Below are positions 17,249 through 25,736 of a DNA stretch of 64,000 nucleotides, in pieces. Where the stretch lies: contig JADJHJ010000008.1 in the NCBI GenBank assembly GCA_016707605.1, positions 124,001 through 188,000 of the forward strand, written 5' to 3'. Below the pieces are notes generated by a model that ran no database searches, was not told where the DNA came from, and saw only the letters and a program-made list of their open reading frames with translations. How positions within the stretch are numbered: position 1 is the stretch's first letter; every line of letters begins with the position of its first letter. The translations under genes and the position numbers were made by a program. This DNA comes from Candidatus Promineofilum glycogenicum. GTDB taxonomy: Bacteria > Chloroflexota > Anaerolineae > Promineifilales > Promineifilaceae.

Positions 17249-17551
17249 ATGACCACGTTCACGATCACCGAGATTCTTGATGATCTGAGAGCCGCCGATG
17301 AGACGACGCGACGTTTTGAGCGCCGCTACTGGTTAAGCTCGGCCGATTTCTACGACTTGTATCAGCAAGGGCTACTAGATGACGGCGAGCATAGCGAGGA
17401 TTTTGCGCTGTGGGCAGCCTATCACGAGGTCAAGCAAGACCGTGAGACAACGTTACAGCAGTTGTCGGACGAGCGAGTTAAGCGATTACGCCGTAAGTAT
17501 CGGGGCGGCGCGCTGCAAATTGATCCACGCGAGCCTACCACTATCAGTTAG
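17249..17551 (+). CDS. Small acidic protein, probable antitoxin partner of a TumE-like toxin
   Basis: 100 residues, no Cys, no membrane segment, N-terminus TFTITEILDDLRAADETTRR and central FERRYWLSSADFYDLYQQGL followed by a helical region. No known DNA-binding motif is obvious. It starts at ATG 17249 after GTGAGGAACTC. Its TAG is 2 bp before the ATG of a reading frame whose first 19 residues and distal region look like the TumE-like/DUF6516 toxin family, the usual order for such pairs. That context, not its own sequence, is the reason for the antitoxin call. Confidence 0.55.
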   Translation: MTTFTITEILDDLRAADETTRRFERRYWLSSADFYDLYQQGLLDDGEHSEDFALWAAYHEVKQDRETTLQQLSDERVKRLRRKYRGGALQIDPREPTTIS

Positions 17552-17553
17552 CA

Positions 17554-17707
17554 ATGCCATTCCCATCACGTTCGGAGTACGAACGATTCGTCTATGGGCT
17601 TTCAGAAGGAGCCGGACATCAAACACAATCGCTTGCCTGCCCCCGGCATCTCCTTTGAACGGCCGAACTTCGCTGTCCTGATCGCGGATTGCCTCCGGCT
17701 CGAATAG
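17554..17707 (+). pseudogene. Remnant of a TumE-like (DUF6516) toxin
   Basis: ATG 17554 opens MPFPSRSEYERFVYGLSEG, typical of the N-terminus of this roughly 120-residue family, then goes out of frame and stops at 17656. In another frame, EPDIKHNRLPAPGISFERPN and an end at TAG 17705-17707 match the family C-terminus. The central 70-80 residues are missing, so the gene has lost its middle by deletion and also its frame. The family name rests on my memory of the motif 'PDIKHxRxPAP' and needs a search. Confidence 0.6.
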
Positions 17708-17731
17708 CTGCCAGGTTGAGACTTGCATCGC

Positions 17732-19201
17732 ATGGACACCGACAAACTCAAGCTCTACGAATTCATCCTCGACCACTACAGCCTGGGCGAGTTGAAGGAC
17801 CTGTGCTTCTACCTGAACGTGGTCTACGACGACCTCGACGGGACGGCGCGCAAGGACAAGGCCCGCGAACTGGTGGAGTACGTGGCCCGGCGGCGGCGGC
17901 TGGACGACCTGCGGGCGGTGCTGGCCCAGCAGCGGCCGGAGCAGTATGGCGAGGCGTTTGCCGCGCCGGCCGGGAAGCCTGAGAAACCGAGTTTCTCGGA
18001 AGAAACTCGGTTTCTAAGCCGCAACCCCCGCCAACTCTTCATTAGCCACGCCACGGCTGACGCCGCCTTTGCCCAACGCCTGGCGGCCGACCTGCGGGCG
18101 CAGGGCTTTGCCGTCTGGATCGCCCCGCAGAGCATCCGGCCCGGCGAGCAGTGGGTCGCGGCCATCAACCGCGGACTGGAGGAGAGCGGGGTGATGGTGC
18201 TGCTGCTGACGCCGGCGGCGGCGGCCTCGCCTTGGGTGCAGATGGAGACGAACGTGGCCATCGAACTGGAGCGGGCCGGGGAGATGGCTTTCGTGCCCCT
18301 ATTGCGCGAAAAGGGGCGCTATCCGGGGTTGTGGCGGGCGTATCAGTGGGTGATGGGCGAGGGGGAGTATGGCGCGGCGCTGGCGGCGTTGCGGGCGCGG
18401 CTTGAAGAAACGACCGCCGACGGCCGGCCGCCGACCGCCGGTACACGCACGCGCATCCACGAGAAGACCGACATTGAACTTATCTACATTCCCGCCGGGC
18501 CGTTTCTGTATGGCTCGGCCGACAGTGACAAGATGGCCCTGGATAGGGAGAAGCCACAGCGTACGATTGACCTGCCGCCCTACTGGATCGGCCGCGCACC
18601 GGTGACTAATGATCAGTTTGCCCGGTTTGTCCGTGCCACCGGCTACAAGACAACAGCTGAGCGTGAGGGATATGGCTGGGGTCGGTTGGACGGCAAGTGG
18701 AATCAAATTGAGGGTGCTGACTGGCTGCATCCTGGCGGGCTGGGCACTTCAAATGCCGACAAGAGCAACCATCCGGTTATCCAGATTAGTTGGGACGACG
18801 CCCAGGCGTTCTGCGAGTGGGCCGGGCTGGCGCTGCCGGCGGAGGAGCAGTGGGAGAAGGCGGCGCGGGGGACGGACGGGCGAATCTGGCCGTGGGGCAA
18901 CGAGCCGCCGACGGCCGGGCACTGCAACTTCAATGGCAACGTTGGCGATACGACGCCGGTGGGCCGCTATTCGCCCCAAGGGGACAGCCCCTATGGCTGC
19001 GTAGATGCAGCCGGCAACGTGTGGGAGTGGGTAACATCAGGGTATGACAAAGATCATTCACTATTTTTGCGCGGGGGCACATGGAATAGCCTTGATGCGA
19101 CTGTGCGCGCTGCGTACCGACTCTATCTACTACACCCCGATAAATTGCACGACATCATCGGGTTCCGGGTGGTCGAACTTCTCTCCGATCCTGGCTTCTG
19201 A
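17732..19201 (+). CDS. EAD-TIR-FGS conflict-system protein
   Basis: 489 residues in three modules. Residues 1-75: death-like helical effector-associated domain (EAD) with LYEFILDHYSLGELKDLCFY and RKDKARELVEYVARRRRL. Residues about 95-200: TIR domain starting RQLFISHATADAAFAQRLA, with WIAPQSIRPGEQW and SPWVQMETNVAIEL, the Glu in the latter sitting where TIR NADases keep their catalytic Glu. Residues about 245-485: formylglycine-generating-enzyme-like (FGS) domain with IPAGPFLYGS, ISWDDAQAFCEWAG, NVWEWV and RGGTWNSLDATVRAAYRLYL. The two Cys that FGE enzymes need near RGGSW are absent, so this copy is more likely a binding or sensing domain. A palindromic element (17982-18015) encodes the EAD-TIR linker. 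ATG 17732; TTG 17723 is an alternative. Likely a defence or self-killing effector. Confidence 0.88.
   Translation: MDTDKLKLYEFILDHYSLGELKDLCFYLNVVYDDLDGTARKDKARELVEYVARRRRLDDLRAVLAQQRPEQYGEAFAAPAGKPEKPSFSEETRFLSRNPRQLFISHATADAAFAQRLAADLRAQGFAVWIAPQSIRPGEQWVAAINRGLEESGVMVLLLTPAAAASPWVQMETNVAIELERAGEMAFVPLLREKGRYPGLWRAYQWVMGEGEYGAALAALRARLEETTADGRPPTAGTRTRIHEKTDIELIYIPAGPFLYGSADSDKMALDREKPQRTIDLPPYWIGRAPVTNDQFARFVRATGYKTTAEREGYGWGRLDGKWNQIEGADWLHPGGLGTSNADKSNHPVIQISWDDAQAFCEWAGLALPAEEQWEKAARGTDGRIWPWGNEPPTAGHCNFNGNVGDTTPVGRYSPQGDSPYGCVDAAGNVWEWVTSGYDKDHSLFLRGGTWNSLDATVRAAYRLYLLHPDKLHDIIGFRVVELLSDPGF
17982..18015. repeat. In-frame palindromic element in the TIR gene (family G)
   Basis: Two perfect 15-nt arms (AGAAACCGAGTTTCT, 17982-17996; complement 18001-18015) around CGGA. 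It encodes the linker PEKPSFSEETRFLS. A second copy differing only in the loop sits in an unrelated gene at 29672-29705. Confidence 0.9.
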
Positions 19202-19536
19202 ATTCTGATCTTCTGTTTTCTGTCGAGGGCTGGGGGCTGAGACACTTTGACAAATGAACCCGGATATGACCGGCGTAGGGGCGGGACAATGCGGCCGACG
19301 CTACTCGTCTTGAAGAACGGCATTGATGCCGCATTGTCTCGCCCCCACCCCCAGACAAGGATGAAGTCGGAAGGCTGAAGGATGAATACCGGTTCTGTTT
19401 TCATCCTTCAGCCCTTATCCTTCATCCCTGAGAGGGGGCGAGATAACCGGCGACCCACATTCTGGTGACCGGACGAGGTTCCGCGCGCCGGTTGTCGGGC
19501 GATGGGAATCGCCATGCCTCTACGTTGAGGCGCGCA
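19202..19536. repeat. 335-bp intergenic region with two inverted repeats
   Basis: GGGGCGGGACAATGCGGC (about 19276-19293) pairs, with one mismatch, with GCCGCATTGTCTCGCCCC near 19327-19345. A second pair of the type GGCTGAAGGATGA/TCATCCTTCAGCC brackets 19372-19415. No gene seen. The elements may be non-autonomous mobile or structural repeats. Confidence 0.6.
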
Positions 19537-20151
19537 TTATATACCCAACTCCTTCCGCATATACGTCGCCCCGGTGAACCCACCTCCCGCCGTCAGTCGC
19601 CCGTAGTGCGCTTCCCTGAGCACGACGAAGCCCAATCGCTCGTAGAGCCGCCGCGCGTCGGGGTTGGTGTCCACGACCTCCAGCTCCACGGCGCGCAGGC
19701 CGGCAGCGCGGGCGTGGGCGTCCAACGCCGCCATGAGTTGCGTGCCCACGCCCAGGCCGCGCGCCGCCGCGCTGACAGCGATGCCGTCCACGCGCAAGGC
19801 GTCGGCCGCCGGGTGGACGAACTTCTGCCCCAGCCGAAACCACAGCCAGCGCCACAGCCCGCCAACCATGCCAAACTCCGCCCGCCAGACGCGCCAGGGG
19901 ACGACGTAGAAGCGCCGGCCGCGGTACTGCATCCCGGCCACGCCGACGACGCGGCCGTCGCTCAGAGCGTAACAGGCCATCTCCGGCTGGATGCTGGCGA
20001 TGAGGATACGGATCGCCTGCTCCGGCGGGCGGCTGTTGAACTCCAGCCCGTCGAGCTTGTGGACAAAGCCCTCGTAATAGACGGCCGCCGCCTGCGCCAA
20101 CTGTTCGCGCGAGGCGAGGTGCTGCGTGATTTCGAGTTGTGATGTAGTCAT
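19537..20151 (-). CDS. GNAT-family N-acetyltransferase
   Basis: 204 residues. The acetyl-CoA-binding motif A is GIAVSAAARGLGVGTQLMAA, followed by ELEVVDTNPDARRLYERLGF, both typical of GNAT enzymes. A hydrophobic, aromatic-rich stretch (FGMVGGLWRWLWFRLG) between the first half and motif A probably lines the acceptor site. Acceptor unknown. ATG 20151 is chosen because MTTSQLEITQHLASREQL starts the fold; the frame continues upstream only through repeat DNA. No operon partner on the same strand within 100 bp. Confidence 0.88.
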   Translation of the reverse strand: MTTSQLEITQHLASREQLAQAAAVYYEGFVHKLDGLEFNSRPPEQAIRILIASIQPEMACYALSDGRVVGVAGMQYRGRRFYVVPWRVWRAEFGMVGGLWRWLWFRLGQKFVHPAADALRVDGIAVSAAARGLGVGTQLMAALDAHARAAGLRAVELEVVDTNPDARRLYERLGFVVLREAHYGRLTAGGGFTGATYMRKELGI

Positions 20152-20163
20152 GATGTAAGAAGG

Positions 20164-20271
20164 AAGAAACCACAGATTTCGCAGATTGCACAGATTTAGA
20201 GAAGCCCTGGTGCGTCGCACAGACCTCTTCCCCTAATCCCTAATCCCTAACCCCTAATCCCTAATCCCTAA
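20164..20271. repeat. Family I fragment plus telomere-like (CCCTAAT)n array
   Basis: AGAAACCACAGATTTCGCAG at 20164-20183 belongs to the family of the 33-bp inverted repeat at 50471. From 20230 to 20271 five CCCTAAT-type units follow. The array supplies the TAG stop (20261-20263) of the APC permease gene. Confidence 0.85.
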
Positions 20272-22126
20272 GATAAAACGGCACATCAATCACCGCCCGG
20301 CTCTTCCCATGCCGGTGCCGCCGGTAGACCAGCGCCCACTTCAGCGGCAGCGCCGTCTGGTTGTGGAGCAGGAAGTGCCACCAGCGGGCGGGCACGAACT
20401 CCGGGATGAGCACCGTCACCGGGCGGCCGTCAACGCTCTCCTCGTCCAGCCGCTCCACGCAGTCGAGGAACGGGCCGATGAGCGAGCGGTAGGGCGAGGG
20501 CACGGTGATGAGCCGGGCGACGCGATCCATGCCCGCCGCCTCCCAGCGAGCGCGCATCGTCGCCCCTGTGTCCGGCTCCAGTTCGACGTAGACGGCGATC
20601 ACGTCGTCGGCGATGGAGCAGGCGTAGTTGAGGGCGGCGATGACGCCGCGGTGGACGCCGGCCACGGGCATGACCACCGTCGGGTGTTGGGCGCAGCCGA
20701 CGGGCGGCGTGTCGTCGCTGAGGCGCAGTTGGCGGCCGACCTCGGCGTAGTGCCGCCGCACGGAGCGAAAGAGCAGCACCATCAGCGGGATGAGCAGGAT
20801 GACGATCCACGCCCCGCCGGCGAACTTGCTGGCCCCGATGACCAGCAAGGCCACGCCCGTGGCCGCTGCGCCCAGCCCGTTGAGCGCCGCCCGGGGTGCC
20901 CAGCCCGGCCCGCGCTCCCGCCACCAGTGGACGACCATGCCCGCCTGCGACAGGGTGAAGGCCAGAAACGCGCCGACGGCGAACAGGGGAATCAGGGCGT
21001 GGGTGTCACCGCCGAAGACGACGACCAGCAGCGCCGCCAGACCGGCCAGCAGCAGGATACCGTTGGAGAAGACCAGCCGGTCGCCCACCGCCCGCAACTG
21101 GCGCGGCAGGAAGCCGTCGCGGGCCATCAGCGAGACGACGCGCGGGAAGCCGGTGTAGCTGGTGTTGGCGGCCACAACCAGCACCAGCAGCGTCGCCACC
21201 TGGATCAGCAGATAGACCGGCCCGGAGCCGAACAGCCGCCGCGCCAGGGCCGATAGGATCGTCTCCTCCGGCCCGGCGACGACGGCCAGGTACTGCGTCA
21301 GTCCGATGGTGCCCAGGAAGAGGACGGCCATGAGGATGGCCATCGCCGCCATCGTCCGCTGGGCGTTGCGCACGGCCGGCTCCTTGAACACGGGCACGGC
21401 GTTGCTAATGGCTTCGACGCCGGTCAGGGCCGTCGCGCCGCTGGCGAAGGTGCGCAGGAGCAGGAAGAGCGTCACCGGGGTCAGCACCGCCGCCTGTCGC
21501 TCGGCCGGGGTGGGGATGACTGCCGGGAACGCGCCCGGCCCCTGCACCAGGGCCACGCCGATGCCCCAGGCGATCAGGCCCAGATAGGTAGCCAGGAAGA
21601 GGTAGACGGGGATGGTCATGGCCGTGCCCGCCTCGCGCATACCGCGCAGGTTGATGAGCGTGATGAGCAGCAGCAGGGCCAGCGAGAGCGGCGTCCGGTG
21701 CGCCCACAGGGCGGGGAAGGCCGAGGCCAGCGCGGCCACGCCGGCGGTGACGCTGACGGCGGCGTTGAGCACGTAGTCGATGAGCAGCGCCGCCGCCGCC
21801 ACCAGCCCCGGCAGGTCGCCCAGGTTCTCGCGGGCCACGGTGTAGCTGCCGCCGCCGGAGGGATAGGCGGCGATGGTCTGGCGATAAGAGAGGGTCAGCA
21901 GGGCCAGCAGCCCGCTGATGACCACGGCCAGGCTGAAGGCGTGGCCCAGCCCGGCCGCCCCGGCCACCAACAGGCCGAGGTAGATCTCCTGATTGGCGTA
22001 GGCGACGGAGGCCAGCGCGTCGGGCGACAGGGCGGCCAGGGCGCGCACTTTGTCCAGGCGCGTTTCGCCCAGGTCGGCCGAGGGCAAGGGGGAGCCGAAA
22101 ACGAGATGACGAAGGTGGGCCAGCAT
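20261..22126 (-). CDS. APC-superfamily permease, KimA-like
   Basis: 621 residues from ATG 22126 (MLAHLRHLVFGSPLPSADLG). The early LDKVRALAALSPDALASVAY resembles the start of KimA/YdaO-type transporters, followed by about 12 membrane helices with GGGSYTVARENLG at the unwound first helix. A soluble C-terminal domain of about 150 residues (VVMPVAGVHRGVIAALNYAC onward) resembles universal-stress-like domains. KimA is a proton-coupled potassium importer controlled by c-di-AMP; whether this relative moves K+ or amino acids cannot be decided here. The natural C-terminus reads DVPFYLRD, the last residues and stop being repeat-encoded. Frame upstream of 22126 is repeat-derived. Confidence 0.85.
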   Translation of the reverse strand: MLAHLRHLVFGSPLPSADLGETRLDKVRALAALSPDALASVAYANQEIYLGLLVAGAAGLGHAFSLAVVISGLLALLTLSYRQTIAAYPSGGGSYTVARENLGDLPGLVAAAALLIDYVLNAAVSVTAGVAALASAFPALWAHRTPLSLALLLLITLINLRGMREAGTAMTIPVYLFLATYLGLIAWGIGVALVQGPGAFPAVIPTPAERQAAVLTPVTLFLLLRTFASGATALTGVEAISNAVPVFKEPAVRNAQRTMAAMAILMAVLFLGTIGLTQYLAVVAGPEETILSALARRLFGSGPVYLLIQVATLLVLVVAANTSYTGFPRVVSLMARDGFLPRQLRAVGDRLVFSNGILLLAGLAALLVVVFGGDTHALIPLFAVGAFLAFTLSQAGMVVHWWRERGPGWAPRAALNGLGAAATGVALLVIGASKFAGGAWIVILLIPLMVLLFRSVRRHYAEVGRQLRLSDDTPPVGCAQHPTVVMPVAGVHRGVIAALNYACSIADDVIAVYVELEPDTGATMRARWEAAGMDRVARLITVPSPYRSLIGPFLDCVERLDEESVDGRPVTVLIPEFVPARWWHFLLHNQTALPLKWALVYRRHRHGKSRAVIDVPFYLRD

Positions 22127-22169
22127 GACGTCTCGCTGTGGTTGTCGGGATCGAACAACGCAGGATAAT

Positions 22170-22202
22170 CCTTGTGGCGCGATTTGCCAAATCGCGCTAC
22201 GT
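22170..22202. repeat. Family F palindrome (GCGCGATTTG...AAATCGCGC)
   Basis: GCGCGATTT and AAATCGCGC flank GCC, directly between the divergent permease and lipoprotein genes. Related to 48598-48625 and 49133-49196. Confidence 0.7.
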
Positions 22203-22245
22203 AGGACAATTCTCCCGAATCGTCCGCCAAAAGCTTGGAGGAGCC

Positions 22246-23370
22246 GTGAAGCATATCCTAATTCCATCATTGTTGCTGATCGTTTTGTTGGCCTTGGCGG
22301 CTTGCGGCAGCAGCCCGGCCGCGCCGGCGGCCTCGCCCACCGACCCGCCGACCGCCACGGCCGAACCGGCGGCTACCCCACGGCCGACGGCCACCGCCGC
22401 GCCGACCGAGGCCGCCTGTGACCTGCAGCGGCTAGTCGAGGCGGTTGACAGCGTGGTCCTGTTGGACAGCTATCGGCAGGAGGCGACTGTCTACCGCCAA
22501 TTTGCCAACGAGCAGGTGCGGTCGCGGATGTTGACACAGGCGGCGTGGGTCGAAATGAGCGAAGGCCAGGTCAGCGCCATTGACATGCAACTGGTGTCTT
22601 ACACCGACGCAGGCATGGCGTTCCGCATCATCATGGTCGATGACCAGATTTACTATAAACCCGAAGAAGAGCAGTGGCTGCTGGCGACCGAGTTGCTGTC
22701 CGAGACTCTGGGGGTGCAGATCAGCCAGAGTCGGGCGATTGACGAGGCTTTGCTGGAGCTTCTCGAAGACCAGCCCTGCGAGCCGTTTAGCGGGAGCCTC
22801 AACGGCCGGACGGGTAGCGGCTTCCGCTTCAGCGAATTCACCACCGAAGACATCGCCGCCCTGCCGTCGGCGGCCGGCGATCTGAGCCAACTGCCGGCTG
22901 ACATGGAGCAGTCGGGCGAGTACATTATCTGGCTGGCCGAGGTAGATGGCCTGCTGCTGCCGGTGGGCATGCAACTGACACTGACCTTCGACGTGGGTGA
23001 CGGCGATAGTATCATTGAAGCCGTAACCGAATTGAGCGGCTTCAATGAGCCACTAAACATCGTTGCCCCTGACGTCTCTGAAGCGCCCCCCTTCACCATC
23101 GAAGTGACGCGGCCGGACGACGCAGAGGTGTTCCTGGACGGCAGCACGGGGCTGGGCTTCTACACGGCCACGCCGCCGGAGGAGATGAAGTCGTTCTACA
23201 CAAACGCCCTGACGGCCGACGGCTGGGTGGTGGACGAAAACCGCAAGGAGACAACGGCCGCGGGCCTGAATGTGGATGTGACGTTTTTCAGCCGCGGCGA
23301 CGAGCGGTTAGAAATGGGTATCGCCGTAATCGGGGGCGACACGATGGTGGCGTTCACCATGACCCAGTAG
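22246..23370 (+). CDS. Lipoprotein, unknown
   Basis: 374 residues from GTG 22246, with TTGGAGGA 4 bp upstream. Signal peptide and lipobox LLALAAC at residues 13-19, so acylated and anchored outside the membrane. A Pro/Thr/Ala-rich linker (about residues 22-60) leads to a globular part reminiscent of LolA/LppX-like or sigma-regulating lipoproteins (MLTQAAWVEMSEGQVSAIDM, ADMEQSGEYIIWLAEVDGLL) and a C-terminal FYTNALTADGWVVDENRKET domain. I cannot assign a function. Longer in-frame starts upstream lie in the family F palindrome. Confidence 0.8.
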   Translation: MKHILIPSLLLIVLLALAACGSSPAAPAASPTDPPTATAEPAATPRPTATAAPTEAACDLQRLVEAVDSVVLLDSYRQEATVYRQFANEQVRSRMLTQAAWVEMSEGQVSAIDMQLVSYTDAGMAFRIIMVDDQIYYKPEEEQWLLATELLSETLGVQISQSRAIDEALLELLEDQPCEPFSGSLNGRTGSGFRFSEFTTEDIAALPSAAGDLSQLPADMEQSGEYIIWLAEVDGLLLPVGMQLTLTFDVGDGDSIIEAVTELSGFNEPLNIVAPDVSEAPPFTIEVTRPDDAEVFLDGSTGLGFYTATPPEEMKSFYTNALTADGWVVDENRKETTAAGLNVDVTFFSRGDERLEMGIAVIGGDTMVAFTMTQ

Positions 23371-23392
23371 AGGAAGAAACCACAGCTTGAAG

Positions 23393-23507
23393 GAAGCTCA
23401 CGCAAAGGCGCTAAGGGGCGAAGGCGCAAAGAAGAAAAGAAGAGGAACCAGGTTCTTTCTTTTCTTCTTTGCGCTTTTGCACTCTTTGCGTCCTTTGCGT
23501 GAGCTTC
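23393..23507. repeat. Family B inverted repeat between convergent genes
   Basis: GAAGCTCACGCAAAGG at 23393-23408 pairs with CCTTTGCGTGAGCTTC at 23492-23507, with an interior that is also largely self-complementary (AAGAAGAAAAGAAG...CTTTCTTTTCTTCTT). In RNA it would make a hairpin of more than 45 bp after the stop codons of both convergent genes. Confidence 0.85.
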
Positions 23508-23523
23508 TTGAAACCTATGGTTC

Positions 23524-24666
23524 CTATCTTCTGATCATCGGCATGAACAGCAGCCGGGCCGGCGGGTCGGGCGGGTCGGGCGGGTCAGGCTCTTCCTCGG
23601 CCGCGGCCCAGACGCCGGAGATGGCCGTGCCGATCAGGGCCACCCCTGGGCGCGCCGGGGCGAAGGTCAGGCTGGTCACGACGGCGGTCACGCTCAGCCC
23701 ATCGGTGAAGCGCGCCCACGTCGCCCCGCCATCGGTGGTGCGGAAGATGCCGTCGCTGTTGTAGACCAGGGCCACTTGCGGGTCGGCCGGGTCGAACATG
23801 GGGGCGCTGATTGTGCCGAAGAGCGTGTTGGTGAAGGTGATGCCCATCTGCGACGCGGCCCAGGTCTGGCCGTCGTTTCCGCTGCGCAACAGCCCCACCC
23901 CGCGCATCGAGATGAACAGTTCGCCCGAAGGCGCGACAGTCACGCCCTGAACGTTGAACGTGCGGCCCGGCAGCTCATCGTTCTTGCTGCGCCACAGGCG
24001 GCCGCCGTTGGTCGTGCGGAAAAGGCCGTTGGGGTTGGTGGCGATGTAGGCCGTGCCGGGGTCGGTTGGGTCGAGGGTGATGTCGTTGTAGACCGTCGTG
24101 TTGGCATTGGGCAAGCCGCGGTTCATGGCCTTCCAGGGGCCGTCGCCATTCAGGACATTGAGGCCATCGTCGGACAGGGCGTAGAGAGCATAGGGCGGCT
24201 CAGTGTCAATGGCCAGGGCGATCACGTTCTCGTCGGCGGCCAGCGCGCCCTCATTGGCGTTTTGCCACGACGCGCCGCCGTCGTCGCTGCGCCATAACCC
24301 GCGCCGTTGCAAGGCGACGTAGAGCACGTCCGGGTCGGCGGGGTGGAGCGCCAGGTCATTCACGCCGCTGTTGGCCGGCAAGTTGGTCGGCAGTCCAGCC
24401 GCGGCCGGCTCCCAGGTTGCGCCGCCATCGGCGCTGCGATAGATGAGGTCGGCCCCCTCGGTCGTCAGCCACGTCCCGGCGTAGAGCACGTCCGGGTCAG
24501 TGGGGTGGGCAACCAACGCGGCCACCGCCGGTTGTGGGCCGGTCGTCCCTTCCAGGCGGCCGAGCCGTGACCAATTGAGCGCGCCGGCGGCGGCCGACGT
24601 CGCCAACACGGCCAACCCTAGCCAGAGAAAGGCCACTTGTTTACCCCATTGTCGTCTCCCCATCAT
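23524..24666 (-). CDS. Secreted BNR/sortilin-type beta-propeller protein
   Basis: 380 residues. Signal peptide (VAFLWLGLAVLATSAAAGAL) and then repeated Asp-box motifs of the sialidase/sortilin propeller type: YRSADGGATWEPAA, WRSDDGGASWQNA, FRTTNGGRLWRSK, LRSGNDGQTWAAS and FRTTDGGATWARF, each preceded by HP(A/T)DPDVLY-like strands. Such propellers bind glycans or proteins or hydrolyse xyloglucan, but no catalytic residues stand out. The C-terminus PPARLLFMPMIRR with a DPPDPPDPP linker resembles the LPTV/MPMI-type tails of other secreted proteins in this window and may be a sorting signal. ATG 24666 or 24663. Confidence 0.85.
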   Translation of the reverse strand: MMGRRQWGKQVAFLWLGLAVLATSAAAGALNWSRLGRLEGTTGPQPAVAALVAHPTDPDVLYAGTWLTTEGADLIYRSADGGATWEPAAAGLPTNLPANSGVNDLALHPADPDVLYVALQRRGLWRSDDGGASWQNANEGALAADENVIALAIDTEPPYALYALSDDGLNVLNGDGPWKAMNRGLPNANTTVYNDITLDPTDPGTAYIATNPNGLFRTTNGGRLWRSKNDELPGRTFNVQGVTVAPSGELFISMRGVGLLRSGNDGQTWAASQMGITFTNTLFGTISAPMFDPADPQVALVYNSDGIFRTTDGGATWARFTDGLSVTAVVTSLTFAPARPGVALIGTAISGVWAAAEEEPDPPDPPDPPARLLFMPMIRR

Positions 24667-24818
24667 ATTAACCCTCCATCCGCCATTTTAGGTCTTGAGA
24701 GGGCCGGCGTCTGTAGTACTTTGCGCCAATATTTCCAGAACGTCGTTTGTCCAATTCAGACGACGCGAGGGTGGCGAAAAGACCAAGGGGGGCGGGGAAC
24801 CAGTCCTATTCGTGTAAT

Positions 24819-24847
24819 TTGGCTGAGAGGTTGATTGCTCCTATACT
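24819..24847 (+). promoter_or_regulatory. Promoter of the exonuclease gene
   Basis: TTGGCT (24819-24824) and TATACT (24842-24847) with a 17-bp spacer, 50 bp before the ATG at 24897. Confidence 0.55.
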
Positions 24848-24896
24848 CGGCAAGCAACAAGACGGCCGCTTGCCGCGCCCCGATAGGAGAGTCATC

Positions 24897-25736
24897 ATGT
24901 TTCGTACCGTTGCCAACAACGTCTGGGCTTTTGACCTGGAGTGGGTTCCTGATCCACTCAGTGGCCGCCGCGCCTACGACCTGCCGGCCGACACGCCCGA
25001 CGCCGACGTGCTGGAAGTGATGTGGTCACACGCTCGCACCAGTGAAGAGGAGCCACAGCCTTTTCTGAAGTACGTCCTGTGTCGCGTCGTGTCGGCGGCG
25101 GTGGTCGTGCGCCGCGTGCGCGACGACGGCCGCCTGTCGCTCGTCCTGGCCTCGCTGCCTCACGCGGGTGAATCGGCCATGCCGGAGCGGGAGTTGCTGA
25201 CGCGCTTCCTGACCCAGTTGGGCCAGGAGGAGCCGAAGCCGCAACTGGTCGGCTTCAGTTCGCGCTCGGCCGACCTGCCCATTTTGGTGCAGCGCGGCAT
25301 TGCCCACGGCATCATGGCTCTCGACTTCTGCCACCGGCCCAACAAGCCCTGGGAGGGCATTGACTACTTCGCCAAAGGAGACGGCCACATTGACCTGAAG
25401 GATATCGTCTCCGGCTGGGGCAAGGGCACGCCGTCGCTGCACGAGTTCGCCACCGCCTGCGGCATCCCCGGCAAGATGGGCACGACGGGCGACGACGTGT
25501 TGGGGCTGTGGCTGGCCGGGGACGTGCAGCGCATCGTCGAGTACAACCAGTACGACGCCCTGACGACCTATCTCGTCTGGCTGCGGACAGCGCTGTTTGC
25601 CGGACTATTGACGCCGGAGGCCCACGCCGCCGAAGAGGAGTGCCTGCGCGACATGCTGCGCCGGCGCATTGCCGCCGGCGACGCCCACCTGCAATTGTAC
25701 TTGGACAAATGGTCGGCGCTGGTATCGTTGATGTAG
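24897..25736 (+). CDS. PolB-type 3'-5' exonuclease (DNA_pol_B_exo2-like)
   Basis: 279 residues. DEDD-type exonuclease motifs: WAFDLEWVPDPL (motif I, D and E), VGFSSRSADLPILVQR (motif II, D) and VEYNQYDALTTYLVW (motif III, Y-x3-D), as in the exonuclease domain of DNA polymerase B. It probably degrades single-stranded DNA ends in repair. ATG 24897 follows AGGAGAG by 7 bp; longer in-frame starts have no SD. The TAG stop (25734-25736) touches a family E palindrome, and the convergent membrane-protein frame reads through the palindrome and overlaps this gene by 132 bp. Confidence 0.88.
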   Translation: MFRTVANNVWAFDLEWVPDPLSGRRAYDLPADTPDADVLEVMWSHARTSEEEPQPFLKYVLCRVVSAAVVVRRVRDDGRLSLVLASLPHAGESAMPERELLTRFLTQLGQEEPKPQLVGFSSRSADLPILVQRGIAHGIMALDFCHRPNKPWEGIDYFAKGDGHIDLKDIVSGWGKGTPSLHEFATACGIPGKMGTTGDDVLGLWLAGDVQRIVEYNQYDALTTYLVWLRTALFAGLLTPEAHAAEEECLRDMLRRRIAAGDAHLQLYLDKWSALVSLM

